Assembly (NCBI RefSeq): GCF_900182615.1
Contig: NZ_FXTE01000010.1
Coordinates: 1 to 64,000, forward strand
Length of the DNA stretch: 64,000 nucleotides
From: Ruegeria faecimaris
GTDB taxonomy: Bacteria; Pseudomonadota; Alphaproteobacteria; Rhodobacterales; Rhodobacteraceae
Direction: 5' to 3'
Part shown: positions 30,351-38,553 of the stretch, in pieces
Layout: the number at the start of each line of letters is the position of its first letter
How positions within the stretch are numbered: the first letter of the stretch is position 1
The notes under the pieces: model-generated
What the model was told of the DNA's origin: nothing
Database searches by the model: none
The model's input: the letters and a program-made list of their open reading frames with translations, nothing else
Program-made: the position numbers and the translations under genes

Positions 30351-31480
30351 TCAGACGCTCGGTTGTCATTGCGGCTATTGCGGTCCTGGTGTCCCTGTTA
30401 ATTCACTTAGTCGGGTTGAGCGTGACGGCGCCCCGTCTGACTGAAACCACGGAACCTGCAGGCCCGGCCGATGCCATCGCGCTGGGCAATGAGTTCGAAG
30501 AGATTGCCGATGTCGTTGCGGACCCGGTTGAGCCCGAGCCCGCCCCCGAATCCGAACCGGAACCGGAAGAGCCGCTGGAGCCCGAACCGGCACCCGAACC
30601 CGAAGAAGTGCCGGTTAGCGAAGCATTGGTCGCCTCTGATAACCCTCAGCAGGTCCCTTCACCCGATCTGGGCAAGTCCGAAATCGTGCGCCCGGTTGTG
30701 ACGGAAACGGTTGAGCCGTCGGAAACCACGTCTGAGACACCTTCGGACGCAAATGAAGCCGCCAGCCAGGACGAAGATTCCACGCCTCAGGCCGAACCCA
30801 GTGAGCAGGCCGAAACACCCGAAGGAGTGCCCGAGGCCAGCCCGGTGCAAGCCGAAGAACAGGCAGCGGTTGACCCGGCCCCGGCTGAAGTTCCCACGCC
30901 CGAGCCATCGCCGGTTCCCGACATACCGCTGATAGCTGACATTCCCGACGTCGACATCCCACTTGTCGAGCCCGAACCCGAACCTGAGGCGGAGGAAGAG
31001 ACAGAGACGGCACTGACCTCTTCGGTGCGTCCGAAGCTACCGGATCAACGGCCTAGTTCCAAACCGCAGGGCGTCTTGCCGGGCTCCAACGATTTCAGTG
31101 ATCTGCGGTTCCCAGAGAAAGAAGTCGAATCCCCGCTGTCGCAGTACAAACGCGCGGGAATTGACCCGTTCACACGCGGCAACACCAGTGCAGGTTCAGG
31201 GGGAAGGGGGCCAGGCAATTCCACCAAAACCAACTATGCTGGCCGTGTGCTCATGCATCTGAACCGGGCGCCTTTGGTCTATGTTTCGGCACGCGGTTTC
31301 GCTCAAGTCTTTTTTCAGATCAACCCGGATGGCACCTTGGCCTTTGTCGATGTGGTCGACAGCTCTGGATCCCCCGAAGTCGACCGCGCTGCCAAGGCGC
31401 AGGTTCGTGCGGCGTCACCTTTCCCGTTGCCCCCTGGCGGTGTCAGCCGCAGCCTGTCATTTTTCTATAACAGCAACTAG
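30347..31480 (+). CDS. tonB: TonB-family energy transducer
   Basis: A 377-residue protein with an N-terminal membrane anchor (VVIAAIAVLVSLLIHLVGLSV). A long periplasmic linker very rich in Pro-Glu (about residues 60-210) follows, then a C-terminal TonB domain (VYVSARGFAQVFFQINPDGTLAFVDVV, AKAQVRAASPFPLPPGG). It transmits energy from ExbB/ExbD to outer-membrane TonB-dependent receptors. No such receptor is encoded in the window; only a porin follows. The ATG overlaps the exbD stop. The linker is unusually long and acidic. Confidence 0.92.
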   Translation: MIRRSVVIAAIAVLVSLLIHLVGLSVTAPRLTETTEPAGPADAIALGNEFEEIADVVADPVEPEPAPESEPEPEEPLEPEPAPEPEEVPVSEALVASDNPQQVPSPDLGKSEIVRPVVTETVEPSETTSETPSDANEAASQDEDSTPQAEPSEQAETPEGVPEASPVQAEEQAAVDPAPAEVPTPEPSPVPDIPLIADIPDVDIPLVEPEPEPEAEEETETALTSSVRPKLPDQRPSSKPQGVLPGSNDFSDLRFPEKEVESPLSQYKRAGIDPFTRGNTSAGSGGRGPGNSTKTNYAGRVLMHLNRAPLVYVSARGFAQVFFQINPDGTLAFVDVVDSSGSPEVDRAAKAQVRAASPFPLPPGGVSRSLSFFYNSN

Positions 31481-31922
31481 CATATGGTGCCGTAGCAGGA
31501 TCGCATCCGACCCGAAGCGCGGCTGGGCATTATGCTGTGTGACTGGGCGTGCTCTTGGGCGTGGCAATTCCCGGAATGCGGACTCTCAGATTGCGACTCA
31601 CCTGAAATTGGGCTGCAGTCACAACAGGGGTAGGGACCGAGAATCCCTGAATCATGCGACCTGTCAATAATTCCCGGTTTAAAGAGGTGGTCTGGCTTTT
31701 TTGCGTTCAAATTTTTGTAACGTTTCCAATGAGCGAACAAAGTGCTCGAAAAGCTTGAATATCTACGCCCTGCGGCCTTTTTGCCCGATGCAAAGTGGCA
31801 ACACCGTTGCAGGCAGAGGGCGTGGAAAATCCCGTCTCGCTATTGTGCCCATGTTGAAATTATTCGACGAATTTAGCCGCCGCTTCGGTGGCACTACTCC
31901 TCTCAAAACTTATGGATTAACC
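31481..31922. promoter_or_regulatory. Porin upstream region
   Basis: About 440 bp without a supported gene. The second half is AT-rich near 31696-31725. Two 7-bp arms, ACGCCCT (31765-31771) and AGGGCGT (31817-31823), could fold the 5' untranslated region of the porin mRNA. No clean promoter or tonB terminator was recognised. Confidence 0.4.
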
Positions 31923-32930
31923 ATGAAAAACGTACTCATCGCATCGACCGCGCTGATTGCAACCGCCAGTGTTGCTGCCGCGGAAGTCAAATTCAGCGGC
32001 TATGGCCGCTTTGGTCTGGGCTATGAAGAAGACCGTTCAGCAACCACCACCACAACGACCGCGTCTGGTGCGGTCAATTCGAACAACGCCTCGACCGACG
32101 ATACCATTTTGGTGTCGCGTTTTCGTCTGAACATCGACGCCAGTGCCGAAACAGATGGCGGCGTTGAATTCCAGGGCCGTGTTCGTCTGCAGGCGGATGA
32201 CGATTCAAGCACCGGCGAGCAGAACGAAGCTGGCCTGAATGGCGCCCGTTTCTCGGTTATCTATGGCGGCCTGCGTGTTGACGCCGGTAACGTTTCGGGT
32301 TCGTTCGACAACCTGGATGACTACTTCGGTACCGAGCCGGGCCTGGAAGAATTCCTGGGTCAGTATTCGGGCGTGAACTATTCCTTCCTAGAATACAGCT
32401 CAACCGGCACGGGCGCGAATGCTGTGTTCTTCCGCTACACCGTTGGCGATCTGGCATTCTCGGCATCCTATGACCAGGACACGAAATTCCTGGGCGCAGG
32501 CATCACTGACGACCGTGATCGCTGGGACGTAAGCGCAACTTACACCTTCAACAACTTCACCGCCTCGCTGGCATATGGTGAAACTGATGAAGGCGCAGGC
32601 GTTGACAAGGAAAGCCTGACTGTTCTGACCCTGGGTGCAGAACTGGGCGATTTCTACGGCACCCTGTTCGTGGCTGACGATGACGTCAACAACGACGCCG
32701 AAGACGGCACCGCTTATGGTTTCTCGGTCGCCTATGATCTGGGTGCGGCAACCACGCTGCAGCTGGTTTACGGTGACGGTTCGGCTGACGACGACACCCG
32801 CAACATCGGTGTTGGCGCCATCTATGACCTGGGCGGCGGTGTATCGCTGCGTGGTGCAGTTGGCGAGATCAAAGACGGCGATGACGACGGCAAGATCCGT
32901 GCCGACTTTGGTGCTCAGTTCAACTTCTAA
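31923..32930 (+). CDS. Outer-membrane porin
   Basis: A 335-residue beta-barrel porin. The start is the ATG of MKNVLIASTALIATASVAAA, a cleaved signal peptide; the longer frame upstream is spurious. The mature part begins EVKFSGYGRFGLGYEED and alternates amphipathic strands, for example WDVSATYTFNNFTASLAYGE and GVSLRGAVGEIKDG. It is Asp-rich like alphaproteobacterial cation-selective porins and ends in Phe (GAQFNF), the outer-membrane sorting signal. It forms a passive pore for small solutes. A strong UUCG-loop terminator follows. Confidence 0.92.
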   Translation: MKNVLIASTALIATASVAAAEVKFSGYGRFGLGYEEDRSATTTTTTASGAVNSNNASTDDTILVSRFRLNIDASAETDGGVEFQGRVRLQADDDSSTGEQNEAGLNGARFSVIYGGLRVDAGNVSGSFDNLDDYFGTEPGLEEFLGQYSGVNYSFLEYSSTGTGANAVFFRYTVGDLAFSASYDQDTKFLGAGITDDRDRWDVSATYTFNNFTASLAYGETDEGAGVDKESLTVLTLGAELGDFYGTLFVADDDVNNDAEDGTAYGFSVAYDLGAATTLQLVYGDGSADDDTRNIGVGAIYDLGGGVSLRGAVGEIKDGDDDGKIRADFGAQFNF

Positions 32931-32953
32931 GCCGATCTGAACCATATTGATCT

Positions 32954-32982
32954 AAGGGCGGGCCTTCGGGTCCGCCCTTTTT
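32954..32982 (+). terminator. Rho-independent terminator of the porin gene
   Basis: AAGGGCGG (32954-32961) pairs with CCGCCCTT (32972-32979) with a GCC-TTCG-GGT top, a stable UUCG-type loop, and is followed by T residues. It ends just before the stop codon of the convergent DUF3833 gene and could serve both strands. Confidence 0.9.
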
Positions 32983-32990
32983 CTGTCTGA

Positions 32991-33533
32991 CTATTTCTTT
33001 TCAAAGAACAAAATGACTTCACCCAGCCGGATGCCATAGCGCGAGACATAGGCCCGGTTCAGCAGCCGGTCATCGCTCAGCAGCCACATCCAGTCATCGA
33101 AATCGACCCGCATGGTCCCATCCTTGACGGGCAGGTCGATCTTGTAGGTCCAGTTGAAGGTATCGCCACGCTCGATCCCGCTGGCGGTGCCCAGCACGCC
33201 GGGGGCTGTGCCGGTCCAGGTATCCTCGCCGGTTTTGGTCAGGGTCCAGACGCGCTGCTCGGTTGCGCCGTCGTCATAAACGAAATCCTCGATCAGGGTC
33301 AGCGTCTCGCCATCCCATGTACCATTGATATCAACAGTGAACCGGCGTGGCACATTGCCCAGAACATCCTGAAATTGACCATAGGCCACAGTCTGACCCT
33401 CAAAGAACTCTTCCAGGTTCAACTGCCGATCGGACAAAAAGGTCTTGGGGGTTCGGGGTTTCGCGGAGCAGGCAGCCAGAACGGTCAGCCCCAGAACAGC
33501 AAGGCCCGCGATGACAAGACGACGTGGTTTCAT
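32991..33533 (-). CDS. DUF3833 lipoprotein
   Basis: A 180-residue protein with a lipoprotein signal (VLGLTVLAAC, lipid-modified Cys at about residue 22). The DUF3833 body follows: LNLEEFFEGQTVAYGQFQDVLGNVPRRFTVDINGTWDG, DFVYDDGATEQRVWTL, MRVDFDDWMWLLSDDRLLNRAYVSRYGIRLGEV. Its function is unknown. It is the last gene of a five-gene minus-strand operon and overlaps a second DUF3833 gene by four bases. The pair of paralogues suggests two related membrane-associated subunits. Confidence 0.85.
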   Translation of the reverse strand: MKPRRLVIAGLAVLGLTVLAACSAKPRTPKTFLSDRQLNLEEFFEGQTVAYGQFQDVLGNVPRRFTVDINGTWDGETLTLIEDFVYDDGATEQRVWTLTKTGEDTWTGTAPGVLGTASGIERGDTFNWTYKIDLPVKDGTMRVDFDDWMWLLSDDRLLNRAYVSRYGIRLGEVILFFEKK

Positions 33534-34147
33534 TGCAGCACCCGTGTTTCAGCGGCGGTGTCATGGCCATTCGCCCGGTCCAGATAGGTCGATTTGGTGG
33601 AGGGCGCCGGGCGCATGGTGGCTATCAGCTCGGCGACTTTGATGCCGAACTTTCGCATCTCGGACCGGTTCATGATCACGCCACTTTCCGTCAGGTACAT
33701 CCAGTCGGTTACGTCCAGCGTGTGTCCCCCTGCGTCCTCGGGCAGGATGATCTTGTAGGTCAGCTTTACGGTCGAGCCCGAGACCGTGCCGCGCCCTTCG
33801 CCCACGATGTCATCTGCTGTCGCGATGAATGTGTTTCCTGTGCCCAGAGTCAGATACCATTTGCGGGCCATCTTCTTGCCGTTGGAATAGATGAAATTCT
33901 CGGTCAGAGTGCCTGTGTTGCCGTCCCATTCCCCGACCATACGGGCGACAAAGCTGTTCGACATCTTACCGTCGGGGCCATAGATCAGCCCTTCGGACAG
34001 GATCTCCCCGTTCAGGTTTTCCGTCATCTTAAACGCGGGGCCGGTGCCGCTGTAATCCTCAGGCGATTGGGCCCGAAAGCTGAGATAGCGCCCTTTTGCG
34101 ATGGACAGGGCGAAGATGATGAGCAGGGCTATAGCAAGTAGTTTCAT
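33530..34147 (-). CDS. DUF3833 family protein, membrane-anchored
   Basis: A 205-residue paralogue of the neighbouring lipoprotein. It has an N-terminal hydrophobic anchor without a lipobox (LLAIALLIIFALSIA). The DUF3833 blocks are GEILSEGLIYGPDGKMSNSFVARMVGEWDG, LTENFIYSNGKKMARKWYLTL and LDVTDWMYLTESGVIMNRSEMRKFGIKVAELIATM. It is coupled by 4-bp overlaps to the MFS gene upstream and the lipoprotein gene downstream. The biochemical role of the family is not known to me; context indicates a membrane stress or lipid-related operon. Confidence 0.82.
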   Translation of the reverse strand: MKLLAIALLIIFALSIAKGRYLSFRAQSPEDYSGTGPAFKMTENLNGEILSEGLIYGPDGKMSNSFVARMVGEWDGNTGTLTENFIYSNGKKMARKWYLTLGTGNTFIATADDIVGEGRGTVSGSTVKLTYKIILPEDAGGHTLDVTDWMYLTESGVIMNRSEMRKFGIKVAELIATMRPAPSTKSTYLDRANGHDTAAETRVLQ

Positions 34148-35370
34148 TTGGCTGAGACCTCAGTTGGCAGCGTCAGGACCATTCCAAACGCGCCGAGTTT
34201 CAGGATGCAGGGCAAAATGGCATAGGCGAGGTTGAGCGTTCGCAGCGCCTCGGCTGAATTTGCCTGTCCCGGAGTGAATCCGCTGCGTTCCAGCAATGGA
34301 AGGGTGAAAAAGGCCGCCAGGGCCAGCCCCAGCTTGCCCGCGAATGACCAGATGCCGAATGCGGCGGATGCGTTCAGACCTGCGCGTGTCAGAGCGACCG
34401 AGAACATGGCCGGCAGCACCACCATATCCGCCCCAAGTGCGGCGCCCGATGCAATGCAGATCAGGGCGAACCCGGCTAGGCTGCCGGTTGACAGCGTCGC
34501 GGCGCTGACAAAGGCCGCAATCGAGAGCGGCATGGCGATCATTAGGGTCTGTTTCGGGCCAATCCGATTGCTGAGCCGCGCCCAAAGGGGCACGCTTGCC
34601 CCCGCGCTGAGGAAGAACAAGATCAACAGCGGTCCTGCCATGCCTGGCAGTTGCAGCCGGTCTTCGACAAAAAACAGAAACAGAGTCGAGGTGATGGCGA
34701 CCGGCAAGCTGTTGATCAGCGCCAGAACCAGCAGGCGTAAGGCTCCGGCATCGCCCAGCCCTGCAAGGGTCAGGGCCTGTCCGGTGATCGGCGCGCGTCG
34801 CCAGATCGGGGCCGTCAGGACAAAGGTCAGAATGGCGATGAGGCCCAAAAACAGCCCGAACGCAGGATAGCCCTGCGCCTGCGCGCCAAAGGCAACAAAC
34901 AGCGCGGGGGCACTTGCGGCAAGTATCACGCCGGTTAGCTGTCCGCCTTCGCGATAGGCGGCGAGTGTCATCAGCTCGGACGGGGTGGGCGTTTTGGCCA
35001 ACGTGGCGCTGCGGCCATAGAGCAGGATGGTTCCCAGGCTGTAGGCTGAAAACAGCAGGATAAGGATGGCCACCAAACTGGCAACGGACGCGCCCTCAGA
35101 CAGAGTGAACAGCAGCGGGAAGCCAACGGCCAGCCCAAGTGCGGCGAGGGCAGCAAACAAAAGCTGGCCACCAGGCCACCGGTCAATCGCCCAGCCAATC
35201 AGGGGATCCTGCACAAGGTCAACCAAACGGATCAGCAACAGGACGGCGCCGATCACCCCAAGGCCAATGCCCAGATTGACCGCCGCAAAACGCGGGAGGT
35301 GAATGTAAAGCGGGATGCCTGCAGCGGCGAGCATCAACGCATAGAGACTGACCCGGGGATACAGCATCAC
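34144..35370 (-). CDS. MFS transporter, GPH/MelB-like
   Basis: A 408-residue polytopic protein with 11-12 helices. The N-terminal block LLIRLVDLVQDPLIGWAIDRW is characteristic of GPH-type (glycoside-pentoside-hexuronide:cation) symporters. The second half contains SAGASVPLWARLSNRIGPKQTLM. In related operons of Proteobacteria a member of this family is linked to FAD oxidoreductase and cyclopropane-fatty-acid-type genes, so a sugar substrate is doubtful. Its start overlaps the chalcone-isomerase-like gene and its stop overlaps a DUF3833 gene. Confidence 0.82.
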   Translation of the reverse strand: MMLYPRVSLYALMLAAAGIPLYIHLPRFAAVNLGIGLGVIGAVLLLIRLVDLVQDPLIGWAIDRWPGGQLLFAALAALGLAVGFPLLFTLSEGASVASLVAILILLFSAYSLGTILLYGRSATLAKTPTPSELMTLAAYREGGQLTGVILAASAPALFVAFGAQAQGYPAFGLFLGLIAILTFVLTAPIWRRAPITGQALTLAGLGDAGALRLLVLALINSLPVAITSTLFLFFVEDRLQLPGMAGPLLILFFLSAGASVPLWARLSNRIGPKQTLMIAMPLSIAAFVSAATLSTGSLAGFALICIASGAALGADMVVLPAMFSVALTRAGLNASAAFGIWSFAGKLGLALAAFFTLPLLERSGFTPGQANSAEALRTLNLAYAILPCILKLGAFGMVLTLPTEVSAK

Positions 35371-35858
35371 TGACCCTTCAACTGCCGGGTAAAGTTGGCC
35401 GATCTAGTGTTGCTGCCAAGAAAGATCGACATGAATGCGCGCGTGATGCCCGGGCTCGACAAGGTGCAGGTTCTGCTGCCATTGCGCCAGAACCCGATCT
35501 TGTCCGGACCCTCCGGGATTGCAAGATAGCTGTCGCCTTTGCTGACGGCCTGAAAACAGGCCTGCAACTGATCGGCGGTTGGAGGCGGGTTGCCCTGTCG
35601 CACCATTTCGCCAAGCGTCGACTTGATCAGAGCCTTCTGCGCGATGGATTTGCGGTATGTCAGTTTCAGTCCGAACTCTTGATTCCAGTCAAACGGTGCG
35701 CCGCCGGGCGTATAAAGCCTGGCATCGTAAACCGGCAAACCCAGGAACCGGAACGTAGAGCTGCCCAGAACTTTTGGATCGTCCAACCGTTCAGCCAAAG
35801 GTGACGCCGCTAAACCGCAGGGCAGCACCATCGCCAGCGCCAGAATGGCCGGGCGCAT
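35367..35858 (-). CDS. Chalcone-isomerase-like secreted protein
   Basis: A 163-residue protein starting MRPAILALAMVLPCGLAASP, a signal peptide; the longer frame upstream overlaps the FAD gene. The chalcone-isomerase-like fold shows FRFLGLPVYDARLYTPGG, LKLTYRKSIAQKALIKSTLGEM and GPDKIGFWRNG. Bacterial members are periplasmic and not known to act on chalcones; a fatty-acid-binding role is often supposed. The gene starts four bases after the FAD gene stop and overlaps the MFS gene by four bases. Confidence 0.82.
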   Translation of the reverse strand: MRPAILALAMVLPCGLAASPLAERLDDPKVLGSSTFRFLGLPVYDARLYTPGGAPFDWNQEFGLKLTYRKSIAQKALIKSTLGEMVRQGNPPPTADQLQACFQAVSKGDSYLAIPEGPDKIGFWRNGSRTCTLSSPGITRAFMSIFLGSNTRSANFTRQLKGQ

Positions 35859-35862
35859 CAGC

Positions 35863-37197
35863 TCAGAGATCGGCCGCAACAGGGATGGCCGCGATCTGTT
35901 CGGGGGTGCCATTGTCTGCTCCGATGGTTTGCGGGCCGCCAGCGATCCGCTCGACGACATGCATGGCGCTGGCAATCCCGTCTTCGTGAAACCCGTGCCG
36001 GTTATAGGCGCCCGCAAACCAGGTGCGGTTCTGTCCCTGCATCTCGCGGATTTGCCCCTGTGCCCAAAGTGCGGCCTTGTCAAAAACCGGATGGGCGAAT
36101 TCGACCTGATCATAGATCTTGTCGGCGGCGATCTCGGATGAGGCGTTCAGCGTCACAAACAGCGGGTCACTGTCGGGAATATTCTGCAGCCTGTTCATCC
36201 AGTAGGTCACCCCGACATTCCCGGCCTGCGAGCGATAGGTCCAGCTGGACCAACAGGCCCGGCGTTTGGGCATCTGCGACGGATCGCAATGCAGGATGGC
36301 CGTGTTGGGCTGATACTGGATCGCGCCAAGCGCGGCTGCTTCGGCTGGGGTGGCATCCTGGCCCAGAATGGCAAGGGATTGATCCGAGTGGGTGGCCAGA
36401 ATGATCTCATCATACTGATCCGACTGGCCTTGGCTGTGAACGGTCACGCCTATCTCATTGCGCTGCACCCTCTGAACGGGGCTGGCCAGACGTATTTCGG
36501 CCCCGCGGGCACGCAGGGTGGCGTCAATCCGGCGGACATATTCAATGCTGCCGCCCTTGACCGTGTACCATTGGTGCTGATTGGCGCGGCCATTGGCCAG
36601 CAGAGCGTGATTGCGAAAGAACTGCACCAGCGACCGCGCTGGGAATTGATCCACAAATTCAACCGGGGTCGACCAGATCGCCCCGCACATGGGCATAAGG
36701 TAATTGTGCCGAAACCAGTGCCCCAACCGCAGCTGATCAACCAGCTCTCCGATCGTTGTGTCATCGTCCTTGGCTGCGTCCGGGGCCTCTCTGCCAAAAC
36801 GCAGGATGTCGGCGATCATCTTGTAATAGGCCGGCCGCGCAAGGTTGCGTTTCTGCGCCGTAAGAGTGCGCAGGTTGTTCAGCCCGTATTCGATGCGCCC
36901 GTTGTCGATGGTCGCACCAAAGCTCATCTCGGATTTTTCGACAGGCACGTTCAGCGTATCGAACAACCGTGTCAGGTAAGGGTAGGTGGCATAGTTGAAG
37001 ACGATAAAACCGGTATCGACGGGTTGATCGCCATTTTTGCCCGCCATGACCGTGCGGGCATGCCCGCCAAGCCTGGGTTCAGCCTCAAAGAGTGTCACGT
37101 CATTGTTTTCGGAAAGATAATAAGCCGCTGAAAGGCCTGAAATGCCTGCGCCAACTATGGCGATTTTTTTCCTGCCCCTTTGGGTTTCGTCGAACAT
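35863..37197 (-). CDS. FAD/NAD(P)-binding amine-oxidase-like flavoprotein
   Basis: A 444-residue flavoprotein. The start is the ATG of MFDETQRG with ACGAGG upstream; this also places it about 25 nt after the ECF-type promoter. The FAD motif is IAIVGAGISGLSAAYYLSE, followed by LFEAEPRLGGHARTV; further blocks are PVDTGFIVFNYATYPYLTRLF and VKGGSIEYVRRIDATL. In related alphaproteobacterial and gammaproteobacterial operons this protein accompanies DUF1365 and cyclopropane-fatty-acid-synthase-like proteins in unsaturated fatty acid modification. Those two partners are absent here. It is the first gene of the five-gene operon. Confidence 0.88.
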   Translation of the reverse strand: MFDETQRGRKKIAIVGAGISGLSAAYYLSENNDVTLFEAEPRLGGHARTVMAGKNGDQPVDTGFIVFNYATYPYLTRLFDTLNVPVEKSEMSFGATIDNGRIEYGLNNLRTLTAQKRNLARPAYYKMIADILRFGREAPDAAKDDDTTIGELVDQLRLGHWFRHNYLMPMCGAIWSTPVEFVDQFPARSLVQFFRNHALLANGRANQHQWYTVKGGSIEYVRRIDATLRARGAEIRLASPVQRVQRNEIGVTVHSQGQSDQYDEIILATHSDQSLAILGQDATPAEAAALGAIQYQPNTAILHCDPSQMPKRRACWSSWTYRSQAGNVGVTYWMNRLQNIPDSDPLFVTLNASSEIAADKIYDQVEFAHPVFDKAALWAQGQIREMQGQNRTWFAGAYNRHGFHEDGIASAMHVVERIAGGPQTIGADNGTPEQIAAIPVAADL

Positions 37198-37228
37198 GAT
37201 AGCCTCGTTACGTGACGTTTTGATAAAG

Positions 37229-37256
37229 AATACGCAGTAGGAGCAGGATTGGATCA
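37229..37256 (-). promoter_or_regulatory. ECF-sigma (RpoE/ChrR-like) promoter, minus strand
   Basis: On the minus strand TGATCC (37256-37251) and CGTATT (37234-37229) are 16 bp apart. This matches the group 11 ECF consensus as I recall it (TGATCC ... CGTA). The FAD gene ATG is about 32 bp downstream of the -10 element. Confidence 0.75.
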
Positions 37257-37319
37257 TTCAAGACAGGAGTTTTTCAGGTGCGGCTGCAATTTAGCGGCCT
37301 CACCGCGAGCAACCGAAGG

Positions 37320-37347
37320 TGATCCAATCTGGCCGTGTAACCGTATT
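37320..37347 (+). promoter_or_regulatory. ECF-sigma (RpoE/ChrR-like) promoter, plus strand
   Basis: TGATCC (37320-37325) and CGTATT (37342-37347), again 16 bp apart, point to the SDR gene. The first ten bases, TGATCCAATC, are identical to those of the minus-strand promoter in the same gap, strongly suggesting one sigma factor for both. Confidence 0.75.
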
Positions 37348-37375
37348 GAAATAACACAATTCAGAAATGGTCGGC

Positions 37376-38101
37376 ATGAACAGCTTTGACGGGAAAACTT
37401 ATTGGATAGTTGGCGCAAGCGAAGGTTTGGGTCGTGCATTGGCGCAAGCTCTAAGCAATCGCGGCGCCCGGGTGATCCTGTCGGCGCGAAACGCGAAACG
37501 CCTGGATGAAATCTGCAGCATTCTGCCAAATTCAAAAGCCATTCGTTGCGATGTCGCTGATTTAGACTCTGTTCGACGTGCCGCTTCCGCTGCCGGAAAA
37601 GTGGATGGCCTTATCTATAATGCCGGAGCTTATGACCCGATGCGCAGCACTGAGTGGAACACCGAGGCCGCTCTTCGGATGTCCGATGTGAATTTTCAGG
37701 GCGCTTTGCGGGTTCTGGGCGAAATACTTCCTGGGTTTGTTAAGGCCGGGCAGGGGGAGATCACGCTGATCGGGTCGCTGTCCGGCTATCATGGCCTGCC
37801 ATCTGCAGTCGGGTATGGTGCCAGCAAGGCGGCTTTGATTTCACTGGCAGAAACCATGCGGCATGATCTGGCGGGTTCGGGCGTCACGGTTCGGATCGTA
37901 AATCCCGGCTTCATCAAGACTCGCCTGACCGAAAAGAACAGTTTCCGGATGCCGATGCTGATGACGCCTCAGGGCGCGGCCCAGCATGTGGTTCGGGCAA
38001 TGTCCCGCCACAGATTCCGCACAGACTTCCCAGCGCCGTTTTCATGGCTGATCCGCCTTGTAGGCTATTTGCCGGATTGGGTGATATATCGCGGAAGATA
38101 G
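37376..38101 (+). CDS. Short-chain dehydrogenase/reductase
   Basis: About 241 residues from MNSFDGKTYW; an ATG nine bases earlier (37367) is possible but lies very close to the predicted transcription start. The Rossmann motif is GASEGLGRALAQAL; IYNAGAY supplies the NAG motif. Catalytic residues are Ser in IGSLSGYHG and Y-x-x-x-K in GYGASKAAL. It is NAD(P)-dependent with unknown substrate. It shares an ECF-type promoter signature with the divergent FAD operon, so it is probably part of the same stress response. Confidence 0.88.
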   Translation: MNSFDGKTYWIVGASEGLGRALAQALSNRGARVILSARNAKRLDEICSILPNSKAIRCDVADLDSVRRAASAAGKVDGLIYNAGAYDPMRSTEWNTEAALRMSDVNFQGALRVLGEILPGFVKAGQGEITLIGSLSGYHGLPSAVGYGASKAALISLAETMRHDLAGSGVTVRIVNPGFIKTRLTEKNSFRMPMLMTPQGAAQHVVRAMSRHRFRTDFPAPFSWLIRLVGYLPDWVIYRGR

Positions 38102-38135
38102 GCCCTAACATTGGGGTTTTGAGCTTCTGCCAGGC

Positions 38136-38423
38136 TTAACCGCAGGTCAGGCTCTGTATGATCCCCGAGCCGTTTACAAAGACGTTCAGCCGGTCGATGC
38201 GATAATCCTGTGTGGCGATGTCATCGGGGCCTAAAACGCGCGACCGTTCGGGTAATTGCGACTGAATGGTCGATACAGGCTTGCCAATCGCATCGGCAAT
38301 TGGCTCTCCTTTGCAAAAGGCCAAATCTACCGGGGTGGGTTCAAGTGGCAGTGGCGCGTCCTCAGGAGCGGGCGACTCTGTACATGCGACCAGCAAAATC
38401 AAAACAGGGGTCAAACGGCGCAT
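38136..38423 (-). CDS. Peptidase inhibitor I78-family lipoprotein
   Basis: A 95-residue protein starting MRRLTPVLILLVAC, a lipoprotein signal ending at Cys14; the upstream Met at 38444 lacks support. After a Pro-rich spacer the I78 domain reads FCKGEPIADAIGKPVSTIQ, then SRVLGPDDIATQDYRIDRLNVFVN and ends LTCG. Two cysteines can bridge. I78 proteins inhibit serine peptidases in the cell envelope. It is convergent with the SDR gene and divergent from the formaldehyde dehydrogenase gene. Confidence 0.88.
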   Translation of the reverse strand: MRRLTPVLILLVACTESPAPEDAPLPLEPTPVDLAFCKGEPIADAIGKPVSTIQSQLPERSRVLGPDDIATQDYRIDRLNVFVNGSGIIQSLTCG

Positions 38424-38553
38424 TGGCGCTCCTCTTTCTGGCAATGTCGTTTCTGTAATATCAAATATTTAGCATTGCTGCCATCAAAGCGCAGTTGAAA
38501 AAATCCTGCATTTAACGCAGGGTCAGGCCAAATTTGACTGGGAGAAGTACATC

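Noticed and set aside
30500-31020. Tandem repeat or CRISPR-like array
   Set aside because: The repetitive look is the Pro-Glu codon pattern of the TonB linker; there are no conserved repeats with spacers.
36289-37131. 280-codon plus-strand open frame
   Set aside because: It is an antisense shadow of the FAD oxidoreductase gene, which has clear family motifs.
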